From: Anaeromyxobacter_A sp035538735
GTDB taxonomy: Bacteria; Myxococcota; Myxococcia; Myxococcales; Anaeromyxobacteraceae
Direction: 5' to 3'
DNA: 29,426 bases
NCBI GenBank assembly: GCA_035538735.1
Contig: DATLJU010000284.1
Location: forward strand, 1-29,426
Shown here piece after piece: positions 19,864-28,901 of the stretch. The notes beneath the pieces are model-generated. The model made no database searches. It was not told the DNA's origin and was given only the letters and a program-made list of their open reading frames with translations. Made by a program: the position numbers and the translations under genes. Within the stretch, counting starts at the first letter, position 1; every line of letters starts with the position of its first letter.

Positions 19864-20487
19864 ATGACGCCGCTCCGCGCCTCGTTCGCCTTCGCTCTCT
19901 TCGCGCTCGCGCTGGCCTGCGCCGCTCCCCGCCAGCCCTGGCGTGACACCACGCCGCCGCAGGTCCTGCTCGACGTGCTGCCGCGGCAGGCGATCATCAA
20001 CGTCGACGGCGCGCCGGTCGGGTCGGGAGCACGGGAGGTGGCGGTCCCCGATCCCGCGCATCGGTACCGGTTCACGTTCAGCGCGCCGGGCTTCGTGCCC
20101 GCCGATCGCGAGGAGCAGGGCGCCAAGCTGTCCGGCGCGCGGCTCGGGGTGGTGCTGCGGCCGGAGGGGTTCGGCTCGGCGCGCCGGCTCGACCTCGACG
20201 ACGGAGCCGGGCTCGCCGGCGCCGCGGCCCTGCTGCAGCGGCGGGGGGCACACCTGGCGGCGCTCGAGTACGCCGATCGCGCCGTCGAGGTGGCGCCGGA
20301 GGCGCCGCTCCCGCACCGCGTGGCGGGCGACGCGGCGCTCGCGCTCGGCCGGCGTGCCCGCGCCATCCAGGCCTACAGCACCTACCTCGCGCTGGCGCCG
20401 GAGGCACCGGACCACGCGGCCGTGTCGGCGCACGTCGAGGCCCTGCGGGGAGACCTCACGGTGCCGCCGCCGCCAGACGCTCGGTGA
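19864..20487 (+). CDS. Predicted lipoprotein with PEGA-like and TPR-like parts
   Basis: 207 aa. The signal peptide (RASFAFALFALALAC) ends in a lipobox with the lipidated cysteine at C19. Residues about 33-105 look like a PEGA-type surface domain (VLPRQAIINVDGAPVGSG, then YRFTFSAPGFVPADRE). Residues about 115-190 look like two tetratricopeptide helices (AALLQRRGAHLAALEYADRAVE and a second with ALGRRARAIQAYSTYL). An envelope scaffold or adaptor is likely, but no specific function can be named. It ends 17 bases before the MoaB-like gene, so the two may be cotranscribed. Confidence 0.75.
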   Translation: MTPLRASFAFALFALALACAAPRQPWRDTTPPQVLLDVLPRQAIINVDGAPVGSGAREVAVPDPAHRYRFTFSAPGFVPADREEQGAKLSGARLGVVLRPEGFGSARRLDLDDGAGLAGAAALLQRRGAHLAALEYADRAVEVAPEAPLPHRVAGDAALALGRRARAIQAYSTYLALAPEAPDHAAVSAHVEALRGDLTVPPPPDAR

Positions 20488-20504
20488 ACAGGAGGGACGC
20501 AGCC

Positions 20505-21035
20505 ATGGGCCACGAGGACCACCGGAGGGAAGGTCCGCCGGCGGTGCGGCTGGCGGTCGTGACCGCCTCCGACACGCGAGGCGAGGCCGAGGACACGAGC
20601 GGCGCGTGGCTCCGCGCGCAGGCCGCGGCGGCCGGGCACCCGGTCGTGCTCTACCGAGTCGTCAAGGACGAGCCGGACGCCATCCGCGCCGCGCTCGCCG
20701 CGGCCGAGGCCGCCGGCGCGCAGGGGATCCTCGTGAACGGCGGCACGGGCATCGCCGCCCGGGACCGAACCTACGAGGCGGTGACCGGGCTGCTCGAGAA
20801 GCGGCTCGACGGGTTCGGCGAGCTGTTCCGGATGCTCTCCTTCGCGGAGATCGGCAGCGCCGCCATGATGTCGCGCGCGGTGGCGGGCGTCTGGCGCGGC
20901 GCGGCCGTCTTCTCGATGCCGGGCTCGACGGCGGCGGTGCGGCTGGCCTGGGAGAAGCTCATCGCGCCGGAGCTGTCCCACCTCGTGCGAGAGCTGGAGA
21001 AGGATCGGAAGGGATCCGCCGCGCCCGCCGGTTAG
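20505..21035 (+). CDS. moaB: MoaB/MogA-family molybdenum cofactor protein
   Basis: 176 aa from ATG 20505, with GGAGGG upstream. A GTG seven codons earlier overlaps the previous gene and has no such site. Typical family features: VTASDTRGEAEDTSG at the start of the fold; NGGTGIAARDRTYEAV, the molybdopterin-binding loop; and MPGSTAAVRLAWEKLI near the end. Members adenylylate molybdopterin or bind it during Moco synthesis. The plain MoaB form is not always catalytic. No other Moco genes are nearby. Confidence 0.9.
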   Translation: MGHEDHRREGPPAVRLAVVTASDTRGEAEDTSGAWLRAQAAAAGHPVVLYRVVKDEPDAIRAALAAAEAAGAQGILVNGGTGIAARDRTYEAVTGLLEKRLDGFGELFRMLSFAEIGSAAMMSRAVAGVWRGAAVFSMPGSTAAVRLAWEKLIAPELSHLVRELEKDRKGSAAPAG

Positions 21036-21115
21036 AAGCCGTGGCGGGGGTGAACCGGTTGGCGAGAGCTGCGGAGCGGAACGGCACGAGGGCGGCGCGA
21101 GGGACCCGCCGGCCC

Positions 21116-22027
21116 ATGTCCGCCGCCCGCGCCCGGGAGCTCCGGCCGCTCCTGGCGCGGCTCGAGCGCGACTTCGACAAGCGGGCGCGGCTTGGGTTCG
21201 ATCCGGTCGAGCTGCCGCGGCGCCACGCCGATCCGGCCGACCAGGAGGTGGCAGGGCTGTTCGCCGCCGCGCTCGCCTACGGCCGCGCCGACCTCTTCAA
21301 GCCGATGCTCGAGCGCGTCCTCGCCGAGATGGGCCCGTCCCCGGCCCGGTTCTGCGAGGCCTTCGCGCGCGCGCCACGGCCGGGCGCGTTCGCGGGCTTC
21401 CGCTACCGCTTCAACCGGGCGGAGGACGTGGCGGCCCTGGCGGCGGCGATCGGGCACCTGCGGCTCCTCCACGGCAGCCTCGGGGCACGCTTCGCCGCGC
21501 TGCTCGGGGAGGAGGGCGGCCTGCTCCGGCCCGCGCTGGCTCGCTTCGCGCGCGAGCTGCGCGAGGCGCCGCCGGCGCGCGCGCTGCTGGCGCGGCGCGG
21601 ACCCCGCGGCCTGGCCCACCTCCTCCCCGACCCGGCGCTGGCCGGCGCCTGCAAGCGGTGGCACCTGTACCTGCGCTGGATGGTGCGTGGCCCCGACGAG
21701 ATCGACCTGGGAGCCTGGCCGGGCGTGTCCCGGAGCGCGCTCGTCGTGCCGCTCGACACGCACGTGGCGCGCATCGCCCGCCACCTCGGTCTCACCCGGC
21801 GCGAGGACATGAGCTGGCGCACGGCCGAGGAGATCACGGCTTCGCTGCGGCGCCTCGACCCGGACGACCCGGTCCGGTTCGACTTCGTGCTGTGCCACCT
21901 CGGCATGAGCGGCGCCTGCCCGCTCCGGCGCGATCCGGCGCGGTGCGCGGTGTGCCAGCTCGCGCCCTGCTGCAGCGCGAAGGCGCGGCCGGCCCGCCCG
22001 CGCGGCCTCGCTCAGGACCCGAAGTAG
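21116..22027 (+). CDS. TIGR02757 family protein
   Basis: 303 aa from ATG 21116. In-frame GTG codons at 21041 and 21050 are alternatives, since the ribosome-binding match (GAGGGA, about 12 bases away) is only fair. It resembles the TIGR02757/DUF2400 family, which has a helical fold like HhH-GPD DNA glycosylases: DTHVARIARHLGL near 214-226 and FDFVLCHLGMSGACP. The C-terminus has a cysteine group C268, C277, C280, C285/C286, like the Fe-S loop of endonuclease III-type enzymes. The function is not established. Its last 16 bases overlap the convergent glycosyltransferase gene. Confidence 0.85.
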   Translation: MSAARARELRPLLARLERDFDKRARLGFDPVELPRRHADPADQEVAGLFAAALAYGRADLFKPMLERVLAEMGPSPARFCEAFARAPRPGAFAGFRYRFNRAEDVAALAAAIGHLRLLHGSLGARFAALLGEEGGLLRPALARFARELREAPPARALLARRGPRGLAHLLPDPALAGACKRWHLYLRWMVRGPDEIDLGAWPGVSRSALVVPLDTHVARIARHLGLTRREDMSWRTAEEITASLRRLDPDDPVRFDFVLCHLGMSGACPLRRDPARCAVCQLAPCCSAKARPARPRGLAQDPK

Positions 22028-23520
22028 CGGCAGCGCCACAGACGGAAGGTGGTCACCTCCCGACCGCCGCGGCGCACGACCAGCGGTGGCAGCTCCTCGA
22101 GCGGCCGGCAGTAGCTCTCGCGCGGCAGACAGTTCTTCCACTCGCGCCGATCGAGCACCACGATCCCGTCGCGTCCGGCGAGCGACGCGGGATCGCCCCA
22201 GAAGCCGTACTGCAACCCCGCCTCGCCGATGGCGTTCTGCGACCAGGTCTCGGGCCGTCCGGGCAGGTAGTAGGCGAGCTCGCTCGCCGACTTGTAGGTG
22301 CAACCGACCACGAACGACGGCTGCGGCAGCCGTTCTCCGTACGCTGCCACGCGCGCCGCCAGCTCCTTCCACCCGGCGGTCGGATCGTCCTTGGCCGGGA
22401 ACGGCAGCGCGGGGAGCGCCAGCGCGAGGTGGAGGTAGACGGTGCCGGCGGCGGCGAGCGCCACCGCCGCGGCGGCCCAGCGCCGGAGGGCACGCGATCC
22501 CCGCTCGACCAGCGCCGCCGCGGCGAGGAGCGCCGAGGCGTAGCAGGGGGCGGCCCAGTTCCCCTTCACCCACACGAACGGCGAGAGGCCGAGGAAGAGC
22601 AGGAGCCCCGGCAGCGAGAAGAGCGCGCAAACCCGGAAGGCGGGCTCGCGCCAGCGCCGGGCCGCGGCGACCGCCGCCGCGACGAGCCCGAGGAAGAGGA
22701 GCGGCGTCTGCGTGCCGGCCTGCAGGCCGATGAAGCTCAAGAGCCGCCGCGGGGAGAAGCTGCCGCCGGTCGAGGCGCGCCAGCCGACCTGGAACCGGAA
22801 GCTGACCCACCCGTGGCGCGCGTTCCACACCAGCACCGGCGAGAAGGCGGCCACCGCCACGACCACGCCCAGCCACGGCCACGGCGACCGCAGCATGCGC
22901 CGGCCGCGCGGGTCGAGCAGGAGCACGAGGAAGATCTGCGGCGCGATCAGCCAGCCGGTGTACTTGCCGAGCGCGGCGGACCCGACCGCGGCGCCGGCGG
23001 CGAGGAGCCAGGGCCCGCGCTCCTCGTCGAGGGCGCGAACCGTGAAGTAGAGCGCGGCCGCCCAGCCCGCGAGGAGCGGGGTGTCGGGGGTGATGACGCT
23101 CTGGCCGAGCGCGTAGAGCGGCGCCACGACCCCGGCGGCGGTGGCGAGGAGCGACGCGCGGCTCCCGAAGAGCCGCCGGCCGGCGAGGAAGAAGAAGAGC
23201 GCGAAGAGCCCCGCGTGCAGCACGGCGGCGGCGCGGATGCCGCGCTCGCCGTCGCCGAAGAGCGCGGTCGTGAGGTGGATCGTCCAGGCGGCGAGGGGAG
23301 GGTGATCGAAGTAGGAGAGGTCGAGGTGCCGCGACCACTGCCAGTAATAGGCCTCCTGCGGCGAGAGCGGGAGCAGGCCGGCCAGGAAGGCGTGCAGCGC
23401 GAGGGAGGCCGCGACGAGCGCGAACGCGACGCGCTCGGGTGACCAGCGAGAGGGAGTCGAGGGCAAGGTGAGGTCGTGCGGGGCGGTAGGGCTGGGGCCT
23501 GTCCCCGGCCGCGCGGTCAA
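22012..23520 (-). CDS. GT39/ArnT-like membrane glycosyltransferase
   Basis: 502 aa with about ten or more membrane segments. The first loop has PQEAYYWQWSRHLDLSYFDHPPLAAW, shown here by its key parts EAYYW and YFDHPPL, the acidic and His-Pro-Pro signature of the dolichyl-phosphate-mannose transferase and ArnT-like families. A second ITPDTPLL loop follows. Such enzymes move a sugar from a polyprenyl-phosphate donor to lipid or protein on the outer face of the membrane. The acceptor is unknown here. Start TTG 23520 is supported by GGAGG seven to eight bases upstream, inside the end of the cyclase gene two bases away. Confidence 0.88.
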   Translation of the reverse strand: MTARPGTGPSPTAPHDLTLPSTPSRWSPERVAFALVAASLALHAFLAGLLPLSPQEAYYWQWSRHLDLSYFDHPPLAAWTIHLTTALFGDGERGIRAAAVLHAGLFALFFFLAGRRLFGSRASLLATAAGVVAPLYALGQSVITPDTPLLAGWAAALYFTVRALDEERGPWLLAAGAAVGSAALGKYTGWLIAPQIFLVLLLDPRGRRMLRSPWPWLGVVVAVAAFSPVLVWNARHGWVSFRFQVGWRASTGGSFSPRRLLSFIGLQAGTQTPLLFLGLVAAAVAAARRWREPAFRVCALFSLPGLLLFLGLSPFVWVKGNWAAPCYASALLAAAALVERGSRALRRWAAAAVALAAAGTVYLHLALALPALPFPAKDDPTAGWKELAARVAAYGERLPQPSFVVGCTYKSASELAYYLPGRPETWSQNAIGEAGLQYGFWGDPASLAGRDGIVVLDRREWKNCLPRESYCRPLEELPPLVVRRGGREVTTFRLWRCRYFGS

Positions 23521-23522
23521 TA

Positions 23523-24404
23523 TCAGATCCTCCGCGCCGTCTGGTGCAGCTCGAGGACGATCTCGCCCTCCTTGAAGAACCGCACCGTACCGGTGGTCTG
23601 GGAGACGGTCACCGCGACCGCCTTGGTGGCGCGCGTCACCGCCGCGGCGGCGCTGTGGCGCGCGCCGAGGCCGATGGGCAGCTTCACGTCCTTCGAGAAG
23701 ACTTGGAGGTAGCGGCCGGCCGAGAGCACCACCCCGTCCTCGCGGATGACGAAGGCTCCGTCGAGGACGGCGAAGGTCTTGATGGCGTCGCGGATGGGCG
23801 GGTCCATGCAGTTGCGATCCGCCTCGCTCATCCCCGCGAACGGGTTGAGCGTGAGCTGCCGGCTCTGCTCCATGACCGCGGTCGAGTCCCCGACCACCAG
23901 GATGGTTCCGGTCGGGTGGCCCTCGTAGCCCTGGGCGCCGATCTCCATCGCGACGTGGAGCAGGTTCTCCACGACCTGCGAGCTGAACTCGGGGCCGAGG
24001 TCGAGCGAGTCGACGCGGATGGGCTCGTCGTCCTCGTTACCGAGCCGGACCCGGACCAGCGTGTCGAGGTTCCGTTCCGGGCCGTGACCGGCGAGCGCCA
24101 GGATCGTGTCGCCCTCCTTGAGCAGCCCCTCCGACTGGCAGGCGACGAGCGCGACCTTGACCTTCTCCATGCGCGTGTAGTCGTAGGGAGGGATCGCGAC
24201 CACCTGGTACTTCTTGCTCACCAGCTGGTTCACGAGCGCCTCGCGCGTGACGGCGTAGACGAGCTTGCGCTTGATGGGCCGGCCCCGGATCTCCTGAGGC
24301 TGGAGAGGGTGATCGCTCACCACGAGGAACCGATCGACCTCACCCCTGGCCGCGAGCGCCAGTGCGGCGCGAACGAATTCTCGGTCGAAGCGGGCGTCGG
24401 CCAT
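23523..24404 (-). CDS. DacZ-like diadenylate cyclase (DisA_N domain), variant RHS motif
   Basis: 293 aa, soluble. An N-terminal domain (about 1-130) has the pattern of a pyruvate-kinase C-terminal fold, followed by a DAC/DisA_N domain (about 140-285), the layout known for DacZ-type c-di-AMP cyclases. The catalytic DGA motif is present at D215-G216-A217 (VLDGAFVI). The second motif, normally RHR, reads ARHSAAAAV with R249-H250-S251. The expected product is cyclic di-AMP. The altered serine leaves activity in doubt. A TTGACT lies about 35 bases before the ATG. It is followed immediately by the glycosyltransferase gene. Confidence 0.85.
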   Translation of the reverse strand: MADARFDREFVRAALALAARGEVDRFLVVSDHPLQPQEIRGRPIKRKLVYAVTREALVNQLVSKKYQVVAIPPYDYTRMEKVKVALVACQSEGLLKEGDTILALAGHGPERNLDTLVRVRLGNEDDEPIRVDSLDLGPEFSSQVVENLLHVAMEIGAQGYEGHPTGTILVVGDSTAVMEQSRQLTLNPFAGMSEADRNCMDPPIRDAIKTFAVLDGAFVIREDGVVLSAGRYLQVFSKDVKLPIGLGARHSAAAAVTRATKAVAVTVSQTTGTVRFFKEGEIVLELHQTARRI

Positions 24405-24477
24405 GGATCGCCATCATGGCAACGCACGGGCGCGCCGAGTCAAGGAAAGTCCTCCCGCCGCTCGCCGGGTCGTTCGC

Positions 24478-24507
24478 TTGACACCAGGGGACGCGGCGCC
24501 TTACCTT
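24478..24507 (+). promoter_or_regulatory. Predicted sigma-70-type promoter of the dksA-like gene
   Basis: TTGACA at 24478-24483 is followed after 18 bases by TACCTT (24502-24507), a weak -10. Start of transcription would be near 24514, giving a leader of about 45 bases that begins in a T-run and contains GTAAGG before the TTG start. Confidence 0.4.
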
Positions 24508-24559
24508 CCCCGTCCTTTTTTGGAGCCCGCGGCGGGGGCCGGAAGCGAGGGTAAGGCGC

Positions 24560-24922
24560 TTGAACAAGAAGGATCTGAAGCGGTTCAAGACGATGCTCGA
24601 GGAGTCGAAGAAGCAGCTCCTCCTCTCGGCGAAGAAGACCCTCACCGAGGAGTCGAGCTTCGACACCGACGATCTGCCCGACGAGATCGACCTCGCCTCG
24701 AGCGAGTACACCCAGTCGATGATCTTCCGCCTGCGCGACCGGGAGAAGTTCCTGCTCGCCAAGATCGACAAGGCGCTCGGGCGCATCGACAACAGCACCT
24801 TCGGGATCTGCGAGAAGTGCGAGGAGGAGATCTCGATGAAGCGCCTCGAGGCCCGCCCCGTCACGACCCTCTGCATCCGCTGCAAGGAAGAGCAGGAGCA
24901 GAAGGAAAAGAGCTTCGGGTAA
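24560..24922 (+). CDS. dksA: DksA/TraR-family zinc-finger regulator
   Basis: 120 aa. A coiled-coil hairpin (residues about 1-75) has acidic tip residues DDLPDEIDLAS, then the zinc finger CEKCEEEI...CIRC with CxxC-x17-CxxC spacing. DksA proteins enter the RNA polymerase secondary channel and, with ppGpp, adjust rRNA and amino-acid gene transcription. The start is TTG 24560 with AAGG just upstream, and no ATG is available before the coiled coil. At 120 aa it is shorter than E. coli DksA (151), which has a longer N-terminus. Monocistronic, with its own promoter and a strong 3' hairpin. Confidence 0.92.
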   Translation: MNKKDLKRFKTMLEESKKQLLLSAKKTLTEESSFDTDDLPDEIDLASSEYTQSMIFRLRDREKFLLAKIDKALGRIDNSTFGICEKCEEEISMKRLEARPVTTLCIRCKEEQEQKEKSFG

Positions 24923-24924
24923 CC

Positions 24925-24951
24925 GTCGAGCGCGCCCCGGGCGCGCTCGAC
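24925..24951 (+). terminator. 12-bp perfect hairpin directly after the dksA-like gene
   Basis: GTCGAGCGCGCC (24925-24936) pairs fully with GGCGCGCTCGAC (24940-24951) across a three-base CCG loop, two bases after the stop codon. There is no T-run. In a very GC-rich genome this could end transcription or protect the 3' end. It lies between convergent genes. Confidence 0.55.
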
Positions 24952-25054
24952 ACCCGCGACGCAGCAGGAACTCGTCCGCGCTGCTCAGCCTCCGCCGCGT
25001 CGTGGCTGCCCACCGGCGAATCCGCGCGACCGCGGCTCCGGCCTGCTTTTCCGG

Positions 25055-25795
25055 CTACTCGACGCGAACGAGCTGGAGCCCGACGAGCGCCTGATCGCCC
25101 GCTGTCACCATCACCGGTCCGGTGATGCGGACGAACGTCCCGTTCGAGCTGCCGAGATCGACGACCACCACCCCGCTCTCGAGCAGGTCGAGTCGCGCGT
25201 GCCGGGCCGAGACGTACCGGTCGTTCGGGAACGTGATCTCGCCCACCTCGCGGCCGATCGAGTTCTCCCCGGGCGCGAGCGGGAACGCCTCGCCCGTCCC
25301 ACCCCCGTCGAGCACCTGCACCACCCGGAAGCGGAGGCCGAGGTCGGCTGAGCCCCAGGGCCGCGCCGCGCCGTCCACGGGGCGCGCCACCGCCTCGAGG
25401 CGGAGGAGCTGCCTTCCGAGCCGCAGCTCGTCCCCGGCGGAGAGCGGGCGAGGGGCGCGCAGCCGAAGGAACGTCCCGTTCAGGCTGTTCAGGTCCTCGA
25501 GGAGCGCGCCGTCGGCGCGGGGCGTGAACCGGGCGTGGCGAGGTGACACCGTCGCGTCATCGCCGAAGACGAGCTGCCCTTCGGTCCGGCCGCAGACGAC
25601 GCCGGACGCCTGCAAGGCCTGGGCTGGCCCGGCGCGCCCATCGTGGCGCACCGGCACGAGCCGGAGCGCTGCGGCGGCCGGCGCGGGACGCGCGGCGGTC
25701 GGGGCGGCCGCGCTGGCTGGCCGGCCGCACTGGGCGCAGAACCGGAACGTGGGCTCGAGTTGGGCCCCGCAGCCCCCGCAGCGGTCGTTCGCCAT
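25055..25795 (-). CDS. Zinc-ribbon protein with two FHA domains
   Basis: 246 aa. The N-terminal zinc ribbon has C6/C9 and C20/C23 (CGGC...CAQC), followed by an Ala/Pro linker. FHA domain 1 has GR 69-70, SPRH 84-87 and NSLNGTF 103-109. FHA domain 2 has IGR 180-182, SARH 196-199 and GSSNGTF 215-221. FHA domains bind phosphothreonine peptides, so this is a likely reader of Ser/Thr kinase signalling, which is abundant in Myxococcota. Partner unknown. It is convergent to dksA and divergent from the lactate dehydrogenase gene. Confidence 0.9.
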   Translation of the reverse strand: MANDRCGGCGAQLEPTFRFCAQCGRPASAAAPTAARPAPAAAALRLVPVRHDGRAGPAQALQASGVVCGRTEGQLVFGDDATVSPRHARFTPRADGALLEDLNSLNGTFLRLRAPRPLSAGDELRLGRQLLRLEAVARPVDGAARPWGSADLGLRFRVVQVLDGGGTGEAFPLAPGENSIGREVGEITFPNDRYVSARHARLDLLESGVVVVDLGSSNGTFVRITGPVMVTAGDQALVGLQLVRVE

Positions 25796-25883
25796 CCACC
25801 GAACGTTTACCTTCGCCGAACCGGTCGGTCAAACGCGCATCTCTTGATGAGTCCACGCGCCAGGGCTAGCGTGGCCATCCTAC

Positions 25884-28763
25884 ATGCCCGCCATCCACCG
25901 TCACGAAGACGTCGACGCCCTCCCGCCCGCCTACCGCCGCTTCTGGCAGGAGGCGCGCGCCATCGTGCCTTCGTCCGCGCTCGCGTGCGATCCGGTGCGG
26001 ACGCTGGCCTGGGGCACCGACGCCAGCTTCTACCGCCTCGTGCCGAAGGTCGTGGTGAAGGTCCGCAGCGAGGACGAGGTGGTCCGGCTGCTCGCGGCGG
26101 CCGCGCGCCTCGAGCTGCCGGTCACCTTCCGCGCCGCCGGGACGAGCCTCTCCGGCCAGGCGGTGACCGACTCGATCCTGCTCGTGCTGGCGGGTGGCTG
26201 GAAGGAGCGCCGCGTCGAGGCGGGCGGCGAGCGGATCGTGCTCGGCCCGGGCGTCATCGGCGCCGAGGCGAACGCCGCGCTGGCGCCGCTCGGGCGCAAG
26301 ATCGGGCCGGACCCCGCCTCCATCGGCGCCTGCATGGTGGGCGGCATCGTCGCCAACAACGCCTCCGGGATGTGCTGCGGCACGACCCAGAACAGCTACC
26401 GGACCCTCGAGTCCCTGAAGCTGATCCTCGCCGACGGCACGCGGATCGACACCGGCGACGCCGCCTCGCGCGCCGCCTTCGCCGCGGCGCGGCCGGCGGT
26501 GGTCGACGGACTGGAACGGCTGCGCGACGAGATCGCGGCCGACCGCGCGCTCGCCGAGCGCATCCGCCGCAAGTACCGGATCAAGAACACGACCGGCTAC
26601 GGCCTCAACGCGTTCCTCGACTTCCACGATCCGATCGACATCCTCGCCCACCTCATCGTGGGATCGGAGGGGACGCTCGCCCTCGTCTCCGAGGTCACCT
26701 TCCGCACGGTCGTGGAGCACGCCCACCGCGCCAGCGCGCTCGTGCTCTTCCCCGACCTGGCCGACGCGGCGGTCGCGACGCAGCGGCTCAAGACCGGCCC
26801 GGTCGCGGCGGCCGAGATCATGGACCGCCCCTCGCTGCGCTCGGTGGAGGGCAAGCCGGGCATGCCGCCGGTGCTCGCCACCCTCGGGCCGACCGCCTGC
26901 GCGCTGCTCGTCGAGACGCGAGCGGAGAGCGCCGAGGCGCTGGCGCGCCAGGTGGACGTGATCGTGCACCTCCTGGACGGGCTCCCCACGCTCGAGCCCG
27001 TGGCGTTCACCTCGGTCAAGGCCGAGTTCGAGCGGCTGTGGGACGTGCGCCGCGGCGTCTTCCCCTCCGTCGGCGCCGCCCGGAAGATCGGCACCACCGT
27101 CGTGATCGAGGACGTGGCCTTCCCCATCGAGCGGCTCGCGGAGGGGACCGTCGCGCTGCAGCGCCTCATGCTCGCCCACGGCTACGACGAGGGCGTCATC
27201 TTCGGGCACGCGCTCGACGGCAACCTCCACTTCGTGTTCACGCAAGGGTTCGACGACCCGCGCGAGGTGGCGCGGTACGGCCGCTTCATGGAGGAGGTCG
27301 TCGAGATGGTCGTGGGCCGCTTCGACGGCTCGCTCAAGGGAGAGCACGGTACCGGCCGCAACATGGCGCCGTTCGTGGCGAGGGAGTGGGGCGATGCCGC
27401 CTATGGCGTCATGAGGCGCGTGAAGGCGCTGCTCGACCCCGCGGGCCTCCTCAACCCGGGCGTCCTCCTCAACGACGACCCACGCGTCCACCTCCACGAC
27501 CTGAAGCCGCTGCCCGAGGCCCACCCCATCGTCGACCGCTGCACCGAGTGCGGCTTCTGCGAGCCGCGCTGCCCGTCGCGCGACCTCACGCTCACGCCGC
27601 GGCAGCGCATCGTCACCCGCCGCGAGATCGCCCGGCTCACCGCCAGCGGCGAGAGCCCCGAGCGGCTGGAGCGCTTCGAGGCGGGCTGGGCCTACCTCGG
27701 CGACGTCACCTGCGCCGCCGACGGCATGTGCCAGACCGCCTGCCCGGTCGGGATCGACACCGGGAAGTTCACGAAGACCCTGAGGGCCGAGGGGCGCACC
27801 CCGGCCGAGATCGACATGGCGGAGGACGTCGCGAACCACTATGCCGGCGCGCTCACCGGGCTCCGCGCCGGGCTCGCCGCCGCCCACGCCGCGCACGCCG
27901 TGCTCGGGACGCGGCTCATGTCGGCGCTGGCCCGCGCCGGCCGCGCCGCGACGCTCGGCAAGCTGCCGCTGTGGAACCCGGCCCTGCCCACCCGCGCCCC
28001 CCGCGCGCGCTTCGAGGACGCGCGCCGCGGGCGCGGCCGCGAGGTGGTCTACTTCCCGGCCTGCGTGGTGCGCGCCATGGGCCCCGCCGCGGGCGATCCC
28101 GACGCACGCGCGCTCCACGAGGCGATGCTCTCGCTGCTCGAGAAGGCGGGCTACGACGTGCTCTTCCCGCGCGAGCTCGACCGGCTCTGCTGCGGGCTCA
28201 CGTTCGAGTCGAAGGGGTTCCTCGAGCTCGCCGACGCGAAGGCGAAGGAGCTGGAGACGGCGCTGCTCGAGGCGAGCGACGGCGGCCGCATCCCGGTGCT
28301 GTGCGACACGAGCCCGTGCCTCTACCGGATGAAGGGCGCGCTCGACCCGCGCCTCCAGCTGCACGAGCCGGTGGGCTTCATCCACGCCCACCTCATGGAC
28401 AAGCTGCGCTTCGAGCGCCGGCCGGAGACGGTGGCCATCCACGTCACCTGCAGCGCCTCGAAGATGGGGCTCGACGGCGCCTTCCGGGCCGTGGCGGCGG
28501 CGTGCGCCGAGAAGGTCGTGGTCCCCGCCACGGGCTGCTGCGGGTTCGCGGGCGACAAGGGGTTCAACACCCCCGAGCTCAACGCGTCGGCGCTCTCCGG
28601 CCTGCGCGCCGCGCTCCCGGCCGATTGCAGGGTCGGCTATTCGAACAGCAGGACCTGTGAGATCGGCCTCTCGATCCACGGTGGCGTGCCGTACCAGTCC
28701 ATCGTGTACCTCGTGGACGCGTGTACGCGGCCGCTCGCCCCGGACCTCGCTCCCCGCTCCTGA
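25884..28763 (+). CDS. FAD-binding and Fe-S D-lactate dehydrogenase (Dld-II/GlpC-fusion type)
   Basis: 959 aa, membrane-associated quinone-linked oxidase type. Residues about 50-270 form the PCMH FAD domain (FRAAGTSLSGQAV, GACMVGGIVANNASGMCCG, then IVGSEGTLA). The FAD-oxidase C-terminal region ends near 530 with FGHALDGNLHF and GEHGTGRN. Two Fe-S motifs follow: C553/C556/C559/C563 and C610/C616/C620 (DGMCQTACPVGI). Two CCG domains have C769-C770 and C885-C886. This matches the two-part D-lactate dehydrogenases known in Shewanella-type lactate operons. The lactate permease start 138 bases downstream supports the substrate. A glycolate or other 2-hydroxyacid is the alternative. Confidence 0.88.
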   Translation: MPAIHRHEDVDALPPAYRRFWQEARAIVPSSALACDPVRTLAWGTDASFYRLVPKVVVKVRSEDEVVRLLAAAARLELPVTFRAAGTSLSGQAVTDSILLVLAGGWKERRVEAGGERIVLGPGVIGAEANAALAPLGRKIGPDPASIGACMVGGIVANNASGMCCGTTQNSYRTLESLKLILADGTRIDTGDAASRAAFAAARPAVVDGLERLRDEIAADRALAERIRRKYRIKNTTGYGLNAFLDFHDPIDILAHLIVGSEGTLALVSEVTFRTVVEHAHRASALVLFPDLADAAVATQRLKTGPVAAAEIMDRPSLRSVEGKPGMPPVLATLGPTACALLVETRAESAEALARQVDVIVHLLDGLPTLEPVAFTSVKAEFERLWDVRRGVFPSVGAARKIGTTVVIEDVAFPIERLAEGTVALQRLMLAHGYDEGVIFGHALDGNLHFVFTQGFDDPREVARYGRFMEEVVEMVVGRFDGSLKGEHGTGRNMAPFVAREWGDAAYGVMRRVKALLDPAGLLNPGVLLNDDPRVHLHDLKPLPEAHPIVDRCTECGFCEPRCPSRDLTLTPRQRIVTRREIARLTASGESPERLERFEAGWAYLGDVTCAADGMCQTACPVGIDTGKFTKTLRAEGRTPAEIDMAEDVANHYAGALTGLRAGLAAAHAAHAVLGTRLMSALARAGRAATLGKLPLWNPALPTRAPRARFEDARRGRGREVVYFPACVVRAMGPAAGDPDARALHEAMLSLLEKAGYDVLFPRELDRLCCGLTFESKGFLELADAKAKELETALLEASDGGRIPVLCDTSPCLYRMKGALDPRLQLHEPVGFIHAHLMDKLRFERRPETVAIHVTCSASKMGLDGAFRAVAAACAEKVVVPATGCCGFAGDKGFNTPELNASALSGLRAALPADCRVGYSNSRTCEIGLSIHGGVPYQSIVYLVDACTRPLAPDLAPRS

Positions 28764-28901
28764 ACCGCCCGCCTGACTGCATGGTCCAGGCGCGGCCGGC
28801 CTAGCCCCGCTTGGGGAGGACCTTGAAAGGACTCCCACCAACGGGCACGAATGTTCGGTACACGGTAAGTCGACGGCTCACCCTTCGCCCGTGGAGACGA
28901 C

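Noticed and set aside
24923..25054. Small gene or RNA between the dksA-like and FHA genes
   Set aside because: Apart from the 12-bp hairpin at 24925-24951, nothing recognisable is present.
25643..28841. Two roughly 1000-residue frames overlapping the lactate dehydrogenase in other frames
   Set aside because: The dehydrogenase frame has complete FAD, Fe-S and CCG motifs. The others have only Arg/Ala/Pro-rich sequence.
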